Below, one piece after another: positions 46,691 through 60,770 of a stretch of 64,000 nucleotides of DNA. Both the position numbers and the translations under genes were made by a program. Below the pieces are notes generated by a model. The model did not search any database, had not been told where the DNA came from, and saw nothing but the letters and a program-made list of their open reading frames with translations. Every line of letters begins with the position of its first letter. The first letter of the stretch is position 1. Source of the DNA: Romanomermis culicivorax. Taxonomy: Eukaryota; Nematoda; Enoplea; Mermithida; Mermithidae. The DNA is taken from contig CAWUHX010000422.1 of assembly GCA_963922205.1 (NCBI GenBank), positions 124,001 through 188,000 of the forward strand. Direction: 5' to 3'.

Positions 46691-49582
46691 TGTGATTATT
46701 TTCACACAAAATTAGACATTCATTTAGTTTGAATTATAAGAGTAACAAATTTTTTAGTATTTTGAAGATGGGTTTTTAGATTGTGTAGCAGTTGGTTATT
46801 CACCAGGGAGAATTTTAGGTCGATTGTCAGATTGGTTATCAAGATATGAGATGGCAAAGTTACAGTAATTGTCGAAAATGTCTAAAAAAACCAAACTGTT
46901 ACTTTCCAGCTTTCGTTAGAAAAGTATGGTCGCAGAAACAAATTTCAGTATGTTTAGCAGTGTTGTTATTGGTTAATACTACTTTGATGCATTCATGTGG
47001 TTTATAGGAATAGGTTTGTTTGAGTAGTAATTCCGACTCAATGTGATTATTTTCACACAAAATTAGACATTTATTTAGTTTGAATTATAAGAGTAACAAA
47101 TTTTTTAGTTTTTTGAAGATGGGTTTTTAGATTGTGTGGCATTTGGTTATTCAGGAGGGAGAATGTGAGGCCAATGATCAAATTGGTTATCAAGATATGA
47201 GATGACAATGTTACAGCAATTGTCGGAAAAATCTAAAAAAACCAAAACGTTACTTTTCAGCTATTGTTAGAAAGGCATGGTCTCAGAAACAAATTTCAGT
47301 GTTCTTAGCAGTGTTGTAAATGGTTAATGCTTCATTGACGCATTCATGTGGTTCATGGAAATAGGTTGGTTTGAGTAGTAATTCTGACTCAATGCAATTA
47401 TTTTCACAGAAAATGAGACATTTATCTAGTTCGAATTATAAGTTTAAAAAATTTTTTAGTATTTTGAAGATGGGTTTTTAGATTGTGTAGCAGTTGGTTA
47501 TTCACAAGGGAGAATTTAAGGTCAATTGTCAGATTGGTTATCAAGATATGAGATGGCAAAGTTACAGTAATTGTCGAAAATGTCTAAAAAAACCAAACTG
47601 TTACTTTCCAGCTTTCGTTAGAAAAGTATGGTCGCAGAAACAAATTTCAGTATGTTTAGCAGTGTTGTTATTGGTTGATACTTCATTGATACATTCATGT
47701 GGTTTAAAGGAATTGGTATGTTTGAGTAGTAATTCGGACTCAATGTGATTATTTTCACACAAAATTAGACATAGTTTGAATTATAAGAGTAACAAATTTT
47801 TTAGTTTTTTGAAGATGGGTTTTCAGATTGTGTCACAGTTGGTTATTCACAAGGGAGAATCTAAGGTCAATTGTCAGATTGGTTATCAAGATATGAGATG
47901 GCAAAGTTACAGTAATTGTCGAAAATGTCTAAAGGAACCAAACTATTACTTTATAGCTTTCCTTAGAAAAGTATGGTTGCAGAAACAAATTTCAGTATGT
48001 TTAGCAGTGTTGTTATTGGTTAATACTACATTGATGCATTCATGTGGTTTATAGGAATAGGTTTGTTTGAGTAGTAATTCCGACTCAATGTGATTATTTT
48101 CACACAAAATTAGACATTTATTTAGTTTGAATTATAAGAGTAACAAATTTTTTAGTTTTTTGAAGATGGGTTTTTAGATTGTGTGGCATTTGGTTATTCA
48201 GGAGGGAGAATGTGAGGTCAATTGTCAGATTGGTTATCAAGATATGAGATGGCAACCTTACAGGGATTGTCGAAAAAAAAAAAAAAACCGAAATGTTACT
48301 TTTCAGCTATTGTTAGAAAGGCATGGTCTCAGAAACAAATTTCAGTATGTTTAGCAGTGTTGTAAATGGTTGATGCTTAATTGAGGCATTCATGTGGTTA
48401 ATGGAAATAGGTTGGTTTGAGTAATAATTCTGACTCAATGTGATTATTTTCACACAAAATTAGACATTCATTTAGTTTGAATTATAAGAGTAACAAATTT
48501 TTTAGTATTTTGAAGATGGGTTTTTAGATTGTGTGGCATTTGGTTATTCACAAGGGAGAATGTGAGGTCAATTGTCAGATTGGTTATCAAGATATGGGAT
48601 GGCAAAGTTACAGTAATTGTCGGAAATGTCTAAAAAAACCAAACTGTTACTTTCCAGCTTTCGTTAAAAAATATGGTCGCAGAAACAAATTTCAGTATGT
48701 TTAGCAGTGTTGTTATTGGTTAATACTTAATTGATGCATTCATGTGGTTTATAGGAATAGGTTTGTTTGAGTAGTAATTCCGACTCAATGTGATTATTTT
48801 CACACAAAATTAGACATTTATTTAGTTTGAATTATAAGAGTAACAAATTTTTTAGTTTTTTGAAGATGGGTTTTTAGATTGTGTGGCATTTGGTTATTCA
48901 GGAGGGAGAATGTGAGGCCAATGGTCAGATTGGTTATCAAGATATGAGATGGCAAAGTTACAGTAATTGTCGAAAATGTCTAAAAAAACCAAACTGTTAC
49001 TTTCCAGCTTTCATTAGAAAAGTATGGTAGCAGAAACAAATTTCAGTATGTTTAGCAGTGTTGTTATTGGTTAATACTACATTGATGCATCCATGTGGTT
49101 TATAGGAATAGGTTTGTTTGAGTAGTAATTCGGACTCAATGTGATTATTTTCACACAAAATTAGACATTCATTTAGTTTGAATTATAAGAGTAACAAATT
49201 TTTTAGTATTTTGAAGATGGGTTTTTAGATTGTGTAGCAGTTGGTTATTCACCAGGGAGAATTTTAGGTCGATTGTCAGATTGGTTATCAAGATATTAGA
49301 TGGCAAAGTTACAGTAATTGTCGAAAATGTCTAAAAGAACCAAACTGTTACTTTCCAGCTTTCGTTAGAAAAGTATGGTCGCAGAAACAAATTTCAGCAT
49401 GTTTAGCACTGTTGTTATTGGTTAATACTACATTGATGCATTCATGTGGTTTATAGGAATAGGTTTGTTTGAGTAGTAATTCCGACTCAATGTGATTATT
49501 TTCACACAAAATTAGACATTTATTTAGTTTGAATTATAAGAGTAACAAATTTTTTAGTTTTTTGAAGATGGGTTTTTAGATT

Positions 49583-52500
49583 GTGTGGCATTTGGTTATT
49601 CAGGAGGGAGAATGTGAGGTCAATTGTCAGATTGGTTATCAAGATATGGGATGGCAACCTTACAGGGATTGTCGAAAAAATAAAAAAAAACCGAAATGTT
49701 ACTTTTCAGCTATTGTTAGAAAGGCATGGTCTCAGAAACAAATTTCAGTCTCCTTAGCAGTGTTGTAAATGGTTGATGCTTAATTGAGGCATTCATGTGG
49801 TTAATGGAAATAGGTTGGTTTGAGTAATAATTCTGACTCAATGTGATTATTTTCACACAAAATTAGACATTCATTTAGTTTGAATTATAAGAGTAACAAA
49901 TTTTTTAGTATTTTGAAGATGGGTTTTTAGATTGTGTGGCATTTGGTTATTCAGGCCGGAGAATGTGAGGTCAATTGTCAGATTGGTTATCAAGATATAA
50001 GATGGCAAAGTTACAGTAATTGTCGAAAATGTCTAAAAAAACCAAACTGTTACTTTCCAGCTTTCGTTAGAAAAGTATGGTCGCAGAAACAAATTTCAGT
50101 ATGTTTAGCAGTGTTGTTATTGGTTAATACTACTTTGATGCATTCATGTGGTTTATAGGAATAGGTTTGTTTGAGTAGTAATTCGGACTCAATGTGATTA
50201 TTTTCACACAAAATTAGACATTTATTTAGTTTGAATTATAAGAGTAACAAATTTTTTAGTTTTTTGAAGATGGGTTTTTAGATTGTGTCACAGTTGGTTA
50301 TTCACAAGGGAGAATCTAAGGTCAATTGTCAGATTGGTTATCAAGATATGGGATGGCAAAGTTACAGTAATTGTCGGAAATGTCTAAAAAAACCAAACTG
50401 TTACTTTCCAGCTTTCGTTAAAAAAATATGGTCGCAGAAACAAATTTCAGTATGTTTAGCAGTGTTGTTATTGGTTAATACTTAATTGATGCATTCATGT
50501 GGTTTATAGGAATAGGTTTGTTTGAGTAGTAATTCCGACTCAATGTGATTATTTTCACACAAAATTAGACATTTATTTAGTTTGAATTATAAGAGTAACA
50601 AATTTTTTAGTTTTTTGAAGATGGGTTTTTAGATTGTGTGGCATTTGGTTATTCAGGAGGGAGAATGTGAGGCCAATGGTCAGATTGGTTATCAAGATAT
50701 GAGATGGCAAAGTTACAGTAATTGTCGAAAATGTCTAAAAAAACCAAACTGTTACTTTCCAGCTTTCATTAGAAAAGTATGGTAGCAGAAACAAATTTCA
50801 GTATGTTTAGCAGTGTTGTTATTGGTTAATACTACATTGATGCATTCATGTGGTTTATAGGAATAGGTTTGTTTGAGTAGTAATTCGGACTCAATGTGAT
50901 TATTTTCACACAAAATTAGACATTCATTTAGTTTGAATTATAAGAGTAACAAATTTTTTAGTATTTTGAAGATGGGTTTTTAGATTGTGTAGCAGTTGGT
51001 TATTCACCAGGGAGAATTTTAGGTCGATTGTCAGATTGGTTATCAAGATATGAGATGGCAAAGTTACAGTAATTGTCGAAAATGTCTAAAAGAACCAAAC
51101 TGTTACTTTCCAGCTTTCGTTAGAAAAGTATGGTCGCAGAAACAAATTTCAGCATGTTTAGCACTGTTGTTATTGGTTAATACTACATTGATGCATTCAT
51201 GTGGTTTATAGGAATAGGTTTGTTTGAGTAGTAATTCCGACTCAATGTGATTATTTTCACACAAAATTAGACATTTATTTAGTTTGAATTATAAGAGTAA
51301 CAAATTTTTTAGTTTTTTGAAGATGGGTTTTTAGATTGTGTGGCATTTGGTTATTCAGGAGGGAGAATGTGAGGTCAATTGTCAGATTGGTTATCAAGAT
51401 ATGGGATGGCAACCTTACAGGGATTGTCGAAAAAATAAAAAAAAACCGAAATGTTACTTTTCAGCTATTGTTAGAAAGGCATGGTCTCAGAAACAAATTT
51501 CAGTCTCCTTAGCAGTGTTGTAAATGGTTGATGCTTAATTGAGGCATTCATGTGGTTAATGGAAATAGGTTGGTTTGAGTAATAATTCTGACTCAATGTG
51601 ATTATTTTCACACAAAATTAGACATTCATTTAGTTTGAATTATAAGAGTAACAAATTTTTTAGTATTTTGAAGATGGGTTTTTAGATTGTGTGGCATTTG
51701 GTTATTCAGGCCGGAGAATGTGAGGTCAATTGTCAGATTGGTTATCAAGATATAAGATGGCAAAGTTACAGTAATTGTCGAAAATGTCTAAAAAAACCAA
51801 ACTGTTACTTTCCAGCTTTCGTTAGAAAAGTATGGTCGCAGAAACAAATTTCAGTATGTTTAGCAGTGTTGTTATTGGTTAATACTACTTTGATGCATTC
51901 ATGTGGTTTATAGGAATAGGTTTGTTTGAGTAGTAATTCGGACTCAATGTGATTATTTTCACACAAAATTAGACATAGTTTGAATTATAAGAGTAACAAA
52001 TTTTTGAGTTTTTTGAAGATGGGTTTTTAGATTGTGTCACAGTTGGTTATTCACAAGGGAGAATCTAAGGTCAATTGTCAGATTGGTTATCAAGATATGA
52101 GATGGCAAAGTTACAGTAATTGTCGGAAATGTCTAAAAAAACCAAACTGTTACTTTCCAGCTTTTGTTAGAAAAAATATGGTCGCAGAAACAAATTTCAG
52201 TATGTTTAGCAGTGTTGTTATTGGTTAATACTTAATTGATGCATTCATGTGGTTTATAGGAATAGGTTTGTTTGAGTAGTAATTCCGACTCAATGTGATT
52301 ATTTTCACACAAAATTAGACATTTATTTAGTTTGAATTATAAGAGTAACAAATTTTTTAGTTTTTTGAAGATGGGTTTTTAGATTGTGTGGCATTTGGTT
52401 ATTCAGGAGGGAGAATGTGAGGCCAATGGTCAGATTGGTTATCAAGATATGAGATGGCAAAGTTACAGTAATTGTCGAAAATGTCTAAAAAAACCAAACT

Positions 52501-53780
52501 GTTACTTTCCAGCTTTCATTAGAAAAGTATGGTAGCAGAAACAAATTTCAGTATGTTTAGCAGTGTTGTTATTGGTTAATACTACATTGATGCATCCATG
52601 TGGTTTATAGGAATAGGTTTGTTTGAGTAGTAATTCGGACTCAATGTGATTATTTTCACACAAAATTAGACATTCATTTAGTTTGAATTATAAGAGTAAC
52701 AAATTTTTTAGTATTTTGAAGATGGGTTTTTAGATTGTGTAGCAGTTGGTTATTCACCAGGGAGAATTTTAGGTCGATTGTCAGATTGGTTATCAAGATA
52801 TTAGATGGCAAAGTTACAGTAATTGTCGAAAATGTCTAAAAGAACCAAACTGTTACTTTCCAGCTTTCGTTAGAAAAGTATGGTCGCAGAAACAAATTTC
52901 AGCATGTTTAGCACTGTTGTTATTGGTTAATACTACATTGATGCATTCATGTGGTTTATAGGAATAGGTTTGTTTGAGTAGTAATTCCGACTCAATGTGA
53001 TTATTTTCACACAAAATTAGACATTCATTTAGTTTGAATTATAAGAGTAACAAATTTTTTAGTTTTTTGAAGATGGGTTTTTAGATTGTGTGGCATTTGG
53101 TTATTCAGGAGGGAGAATGTGAGGTCAATTGTCAGATTGGTTATCAAGATATGGGATGGCAACCTTACAGGGATTGTCGAAAAAATAAAAAAAAACCGAA
53201 ATGTTACTTTTCAGCTATTGTTAGAAAGGCATGGTCTCAGAAACAAATTTCAGTCTCCTTAGCAGTGTTGTAAATGGTTGATGCTTAATTGAGGCATTCA
53301 TGTGGTTAATGGAAATAGGTTGGTTTGAGTAATAATTCTGACTCAATGTGATTATTTTCACACAAAATTAGACATTCATTTAGTTTGAATTATAAGAGTA
53401 ACAAATTTTTTAGTATTTTGAAGATGGGTTTTTAGATTGTGTGGCATTTGGTTATTCAGGCCGGAGAATGTGAGGTCAATTGTCAGATTGGTTATCAAGA
53501 TATAAGATGGCAAAGTTACAGTAATTGTCGAAAATGTCTAAAAAAACCAAACTGTTACTTTCCAGCTTTCGTTAGAAAAGTATGGTCGCAGAAACAAATT
53601 TCAGTATGTTTAGCAGTGTTGTTATTGGTTAATACTACTTTGATGCATTCATGTGGTTTATAGGAATAGGTTTGTTTGAGTAGTAATTCGGACTCAATGT
53701 GATTATTTTCACACAAAATTAGACATAGTTTGAATTATAAGAGTAACAAATTTTTGAGTTTTTTGAAGATGGGTTTTTAG
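49583..53780 (+). repeat. Five-monomer higher-order repeat, about 1.75 kb, first run
   Basis: Equivalent monomers start at 49583, 51338 and 53088 (steps of 1755 and 1750 bp). Each unit holds, in order, a B monomer, a monomer with CAGGCCGGAG, a GTGTCACAG monomer, a monomer with GTATGGTAGCAG, and a monomer with CACCAGGGAG. The third slot is 351 bp in the first unit and 345-346 bp later, which explains the step sizes. Confidence 0.88.
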
Positions 53781-55525
53781 ATTGTGTCACAGTTGGTTAT
53801 TCACAAGGGAGAATCTAAGGTCAATTGTCAGATTGGTTATCAAGATATGGGATGGCAAAGTTACAGTAATTGTCGGAAATGTCTAAAAAAACCAAACTGT
53901 TACTTTCCAGCTTTCGTTAGAAAAGTATGGTCGCAGAAACAAATTTCAGTATGTTTAGCAGTGTTGTTATTGGTTAATACTACATTGATGCATTCATGTG
54001 GTTTATAGGAATAGGTTTGTTTGAGTAGTAATTCCGACTCAATGTGATTATTTTCACACAAAATTAGACATTTATTTAGTTTGAATTATAAGAGTAACAA
54101 ATTTTTTAGTTTTTTGAAGATGGGTTTTTAGATTGTGTGGCATTTGGTTATTCAGGAGGGAGAATGTGAGGTCAATTGTCAGATTGGTTATCAAGATATG
54201 GGATGGCAACCTTACAGGGATTGTCGAAAAAATAAAAAAAACCAAAATGTTACTTTTTAGCTATCGTTAGAAAGGCATGGTCTCAGAAACAAATTTCAGT
54301 ATGTTTCGCAGTGTTGTTATTGATTATTTGCTTCGTTGATGCATTCAGGTGGTTTATGAGAATAGGTTTGTTTCAGTAGTAATTCGGACTTAATGTGATT
54401 ATCTTCACACATAATTTGACATTTATTTAGTTTGAATTATGAGTAACAAATTTTTTAGTTTTTTGAAGATGGGTTTTTAGATTGTGTGGCAGTTGGTTAT
54501 TCACAAGGGAGAATTTAAGGTCAATTGTCAGATTGGTTATCAAGATATGAGATGGCAAAGTTACAGTAATTGTCGAAAATGTCTAAAAGAACCAAACTGT
54601 TACTTTCCAGCTTTCGTTAGAAAAGTATGGTCGCAGAAACAAATTTCGGTATGTTTAGCAGTGTTGTTTTAATACTTCATTGATACATTCATGTGGTTTA
54701 AAGGAATTGGTATGTTTGAGTAGTAATTCGGACTCAATGTGATTATTTTCACACAAAATTAGACATATATTTAGTTTGAATTATAAGAGTAACAAATTTT
54801 TTAGTTTTTTGAAGATGGGTTTTTAGATTGTGTGGCATTTGGTTATTCAGGAGGGAGAATGTGAGGCCAATGGTCAGATTGGTTATCAAGATATGAGATG
54901 ACAACCTTACAGGGATTGTCAAAAAAATAAAAAAAAACCGAAATGTTACTTTTCAGCTATTGTTAGAAAGGCATGGTCTCAGAAACAAATTTCAGTCTCC
55001 TTAGCAGTGTTGTAGATGGTTGATGCTTAATTGACGCATTCATGTGGTTCATGGAAATAGGTTGGTTTGAGTAATAATTCTGACTCAATGTGATTATTTT
55101 CACACAAAATGAGACATTTATCTAGTTTGAATTATAAGTGTAAAAAATTTTTTAGTATTTTGAAGATGGGTTTTTAGATTGTGTAGCAGTTGGTTATTCA
55201 CAAGGGAGAATTTAAGGTCAATTGTCAGATTGGTTATCAAGATATGAGATGGCAAAGTTACAGTAATTGTCGAAAATGTCTAAAAGAACCAAACTGTTAC
55301 TTTCCAGCTTTCGTTAGAAAAGTATGGTCGCAGAAACAAATTTCAGTATGTTTAGCACTGTTGTTATTGGTTAATACTACATTGATGCATTCATGTGGTT
55401 TATAGGAATAGGTTTGTTTGAGTAGTAATTCGGACTCAATGTGATTATTTTCACACAAAATTAGACATAGTTTGAATTATAAGAGTAACAAATTTTTTAG
55501 TTTTTTGAAGATGGGTTTTTAGATT

Positions 55526-58500
55526 GTGTGGCATTTGGTTATTCAGGAGGGAGAATGTGAGGTCAATTGTCAGATTGGTTATCAAGATATGGGATGGCAA
55601 CCTTACAGGGATTGTCGAAAAAATAAAAAAAAACCGAAATGTTACTTTTCAGCTATTGTTAGAAAGGCATGGTCTCAGAAACAAATTTCAGTCTCCTTAG
55701 CAGTGTTGTAAATGGTTGATGCTTAATTGAGGCATTCATGTGGTTAATGGAAATAGGTTGGTTTGAGTAATAATTCTGACTCAATGTGATTATTTTCACA
55801 CAAAATTAGACATTCATTTAGTTTGAATTATAAGAGTAACAAATTTTTTAGTATTTTGAAGATGGGTTTTTAGATTGTGTGGCATTTGGTTATTCAGGCC
55901 GGAGAATGTGAGGTCAATTGTCAGATTGGTTATCAAGATATAAGATGGCAAAGTTACAGTAATTGTCGAAAATGTCTAAAAAAACCAAACTGTTACTTTC
56001 CAGCTTTCGTTAGAAAAGTATGGTCGCAGAAACAAATTTCAGTATGTTTAGCAGTGTTGTTATTGGTTAATACTACTTTGATGCATTCATGTGGTTTATA
56101 GGAATAGGTTTGTTTGAGTAGTAATTCGGACTCAATGTGATTATTTTCACACAAAATTAGACATAGTTTGAATTATAAGAGTAACAAATTTTTGAGTTTT
56201 TTGAAGATGGGTTTTTAGATTGTGTCACAGTTGGTTATTCACAAGGGAGAATCTAAGGTCAATTGTCAGATTGGTTATCAAGATATGGGATGGCAAAGTT
56301 ACAGTAATTGTCAGAAATGTCTAAAAAAACCAAACTGTTACTTTCCAGCTTTCGTTAAAAAAATATGGTCGCAGAAACAAATTTCAGTATGTTTAGCAGT
56401 GTTGTTATTGGTTAATACTTAATTGATGCATTCATGTGGTTTATAGGAATAGGTTTGTTTGAGTAGTAATTCCGACTCAATGTGATTATTTTCACACAAA
56501 ATTAGACATTTATTTAGTTTGAATTATAAGAGTAACAAATTTTTTAGTTTTTTGAAGATGGGTTTTTAGATTGTGTGGCATTTGGTTATTCAGGAGGGAG
56601 AATGTGAGGCCAATGGTCAGATTGGTTATCAAGATATGAGATGGCAAAGTTACAGTAATTGTCGAAAATGTCTAAAAAAACCAAACTGTTACTTTCCAGC
56701 TTTCATTAGAAAAGTATGGTAGCAGAAACAAATTTCAGTATGTTTAGCAGTGTTGTTATTGGTTAATACTACATTGATGCATCCATGTGGTTTATAGGAA
56801 TAGGTTTGTTTGAGTAGTAATTCGGACTCAATGTGATTATTTTCACACAAAATTAGACATTCATTTAGTTTGAATTATAAGAGTAACAAATTTTTTAGTA
56901 TTTTGAAGATGGGTTTTTAGATTGTGTAGCAGTTGGTTATTCACCAGGGAGAATTTTAGGTCGATTGTCAGATTGGTTATCAAGATATTAGATGGCAAAG
57001 TTACAGTAATTGTCGAAAATGTCTAAAAGAACCAAACTGTTACTTTCCAGCTTTCGTTAGAAAAGTATGGTCGCAGAAACAAATTTCAGCATGTTTAGCA
57101 CTGTTGTTATTGGTTAATACTACATTGATGCATTCATGTGGTTTATAGGAATAGGTTTGTTTGAGTAGTAATTCCGACTCAATGTGATTATTTTCACACA
57201 AAATTAGACATTTATTTAGTTTGAATTATAAGAGTAACAAATTTTTTAGTTTTTTGAAGATGGGTTTTTAGATTGTGTGGCATTTGGTTATTCAGGAGGG
57301 AGAATGTGAGGTCAATTGTCAGATTGGTTATCAAGATATGGGATGGCAACCTTACAGGGATTGTCGAAAAAATAAAAAAAAACCGAAATGTTACTTTTCA
57401 GCTATTGTTAGAAAGGCATGGTCTCAGAAACAAATTTCAGTCTCCTTAGCAGTGTTGTAAATGGTTGATGCTTAATTGAGGCATTCATGTGGTTAATGGA
57501 AATAGGTTGGTTTGAGTAATAATTCTGACTCAATGTGATTATTTTCACACAAAATTAGACATTCATTTAGTTTGAATTATAAGAGTAACAAATTTTTTAG
57601 TATTTTGAAGATGGGTTTTTAGATTGTGTGGCATTTGGTTATTCAGGCCGGAGAATGTGAGGTCAATTGTCAGATTGGTTATCAAGATATAAGATGGCAA
57701 AGTTACAGTAATTGTCGAAAATGTCTAAAAAAACCAAACTGTTACTTTCCAGCTTTCGTTAGAAAAGTATGGTCGCAGAAACAAATTTCAGTATGTTTAG
57801 CAGTGTTGTTATTGGTTAATACTACTTTGATGCATTCATGTGGTTTATAGGAATAGGTTTGTTTGAGTAGTAATTCGGACTCAATGTGATTATTTTCACA
57901 CAAAATTAGACATAGTTTGAATTATAAGAGTAACAAATTTTTGAGTTTTTAGAAGATGGGTTTTTAGATTGTGTCACAGTTGGTTATTCACAAGGGAGAA
58001 TCTAAGGTCAATTGTCAGATTGGTTATCAAGATATGGGATGGCAAAGTTACAGTAATTGTCGGAAATGTCTAAAAAAACCAAACTGTTACTTTCCAGCTT
58101 TCGTTAAAAAAATATGGTCGCAGAAACAAATTTCAGTATGTTTAGCAGTGTTGTTATTGGTTAATACTTAATTGATGCATTCATGTGGTTTATAGGAATA
58201 GGTTTGTTTGAGTAGTAATTCCGACTCAATGTGATTATTTTCACACAAAATTAGACATTTATTTAGTTTGAATTATAAGAGTAACAAATTTTTTAGTTTT
58301 TTGAAGATGGGTTTTTAGATTGTGTGGCATTTGGTTATTCAGGAGGGAGAATGTGAGGCCAATGGTCAGATTGGTTATCAAGATATGAGATGGCAAAGTT
58401 ACAGTAATTGTCGAAAATGTCTAAAAAAACCAAACTGTTACTTTCCAGCTTTCATTAGAAAAGTATGGTAGCAGAAACAAATTTCAGTATGTTTAGCAGT

Positions 58501-60770
58501 GTTGTTATTGGTTAATACTACATTGATGCATCCATGTGGTTTATAGGAATAGGTTTGTTTGAGTAGTAATTCGGACTCAATGTGATTATTTTCACACAAA
58601 ATTAGACATTCATTTAGTTTGAATTATAAGAGTAACAAATTTTTTAGTATTTTGAAGATGGGTTTTTAGATTGTGTAGCAGTTGGTTATTCACCAGGGAG
58701 AATTTTAGGTCGATTGTCAGATTGGTTATCAAGATATTAGATGGCAAAGTTACAGTAATTGTCGAAAATGTCTAAAAGAACCAAACTGTTACTTTCCAGC
58801 TTTCGTTAGAAAAGTATGGTCGCAGAAACAAATTTCAGCATGTTTAGCACTGTTGTTATTGGTTAATACTACATTGATGCATTCATGTGGTTTATAGGAA
58901 TAGGTTTGTTTGAGTAGTAATTCCGACTCAATGTGATTATTTTCACACAAAATTAGACATTTATTTAGTTTGAATTATAAGAGTAACAAATTTTTTAGTT
59001 TTTTGAAGATGGGTTTTTAGATTGTGTGGCATTTGGTTATTCAGGAGGGAGAATGTGAGGTCAATTGTCAGATTGGTTATCAAGATATGGGATGGCAACC
59101 TTACAGGGATTGTCGAAAAAATAAAAAAAAACCGAAATGTTACTTTTCAGCTATTGTTAGAAAGGCATGGTCTCAGAAACAAATTTCAGTCTCCTTAGCA
59201 GTGTTGTAAATGGTTGATGCTTAATTGAGGCATTCATGTGGTTAATGGAAATAGGTTGGTTTGAGTAATAATTCTGACTCAATGTGATTATTTTCACACA
59301 AAATTAGACATTCATTTAGTTTGAATTATAAGAGTAACAAATTTTTTAGTATTTTGAAGATGGGTTTTTAGATTGTGTGGCATTTGGTTATTCAGGCCGG
59401 AGAATGTGAGGTCAATTGTCAGATTGGTTATCAAGATATAAGATGGCAAAGTTACAGTAATTGTCGAAAATGTCTAAAAAAACCAAACTGTTACTTTCCA
59501 GCTTTCGTTAGAAAAGTATGGTCGCAGAAACAAATTTCAGTATGTTTAGCAGTGTTGTTATTGGTTAATACTACTTTGATGCATTCATGTGGTTTATAGG
59601 AATAGGTTTGTTTGAGTAGTAATTCGGACTCAATGTGATTATTTTCACACAAAATTAGACATAGTTTGAATTATAAGAGTAACAAATTTTTGAGTTTTTT
59701 GAAGATGGGTTTTTAGATTGTGTCACAGTTGGTTATTCACAAGGGAGAATCTAAGGTCAATTGTCAGATTGGTTATCAAGATATGGGATGGCAAAGTTAC
59801 AGTAATTGTCGGAAATGTCTAAAAAAACCAAACTGTTACTTTCCAGCTTTCGTTAAAAAAATATGGTCGCAGAAACAAATTTCAGTATGTTTAGCAGTGT
59901 TGTTATTGGTTAATACTTAATTGATGCATTCATGTGGTTTATAGGAATAGGTTTGTTTGAGTAGTAATTCCAACTCAATGTGATTATTTTCACACAAAAT
60001 TAGACATTTATTTAGTTTGAATTATAAGAGTAACAAATTTTTCAGTTTTTTGAAGATGGGTTTTTAGATTGTGTGGCATTTGGTTATTCAGGAGGGAGAA
60101 TGTGAGGCCAATGGTCAGATTGGTTATCAAGATATGAGATGGCAAAGTTACAGTAATTGTCGAAAATGTCTAAAAAAACCAAACTGTTACTTTCCAGCTT
60201 TCATTAGAAAAGTATGGTAGCAGAAACAAATTTCAGTATGTTTAGCAGTGTTGTTATTGGTTAATACTACATTGATGCATCCATGTGGTTTATAGGAATA
60301 GGTTTGTTTGAGTAGTAATTCGGACTCAATGTGATTATTTTCACACAAAATTAGACATTCATTTAGTTTGAATTATAAGAGTAACAAATTTTTTAGTATT
60401 TTGAAGATGGGTTTTTAGATTGTGTAGCAGTTGGTTATTCACCAGGGAGAATTTTAGGTCAATTGTCAGATTGGTTATCAAGATATGAGATGGCAAAGTT
60501 ACAGTAATTGTCGAAAATGTCTAAAAGAACCAAACTGTTACTTTCCAGCTTTCGTTAGAAAAGTATGGTCGCAGAAACAAATTTCAGCATGTTTAGCACT
60601 GTTGTTATTGGTTAATACTACATTGATGCATTCATGTGGTTTATAGGAATAGGTTTGTTTGAGTAGTAATTCCGACTCAATGTGATTATTTTCACACAAA
60701 ATTAGACATTTATTTAGTTTGAATTATAAGAGTAACAAATTTTTTAGTTTTTTGAAGATGGGTTTTTAGA
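55526..60770 (+). repeat. Five-monomer higher-order repeat, about 1.75 kb, second run
   Basis: Equivalent monomers start at 55526, 57275 and 59024 (1749 bp steps), with the same five-monomer order as the run from 49583. The two runs are separated by an interlude (about 54129-55525) whose monomers reappear from about 60770. The point 54484 matches 61122, giving a larger period of about 6.64 kb. Confidence 0.88.
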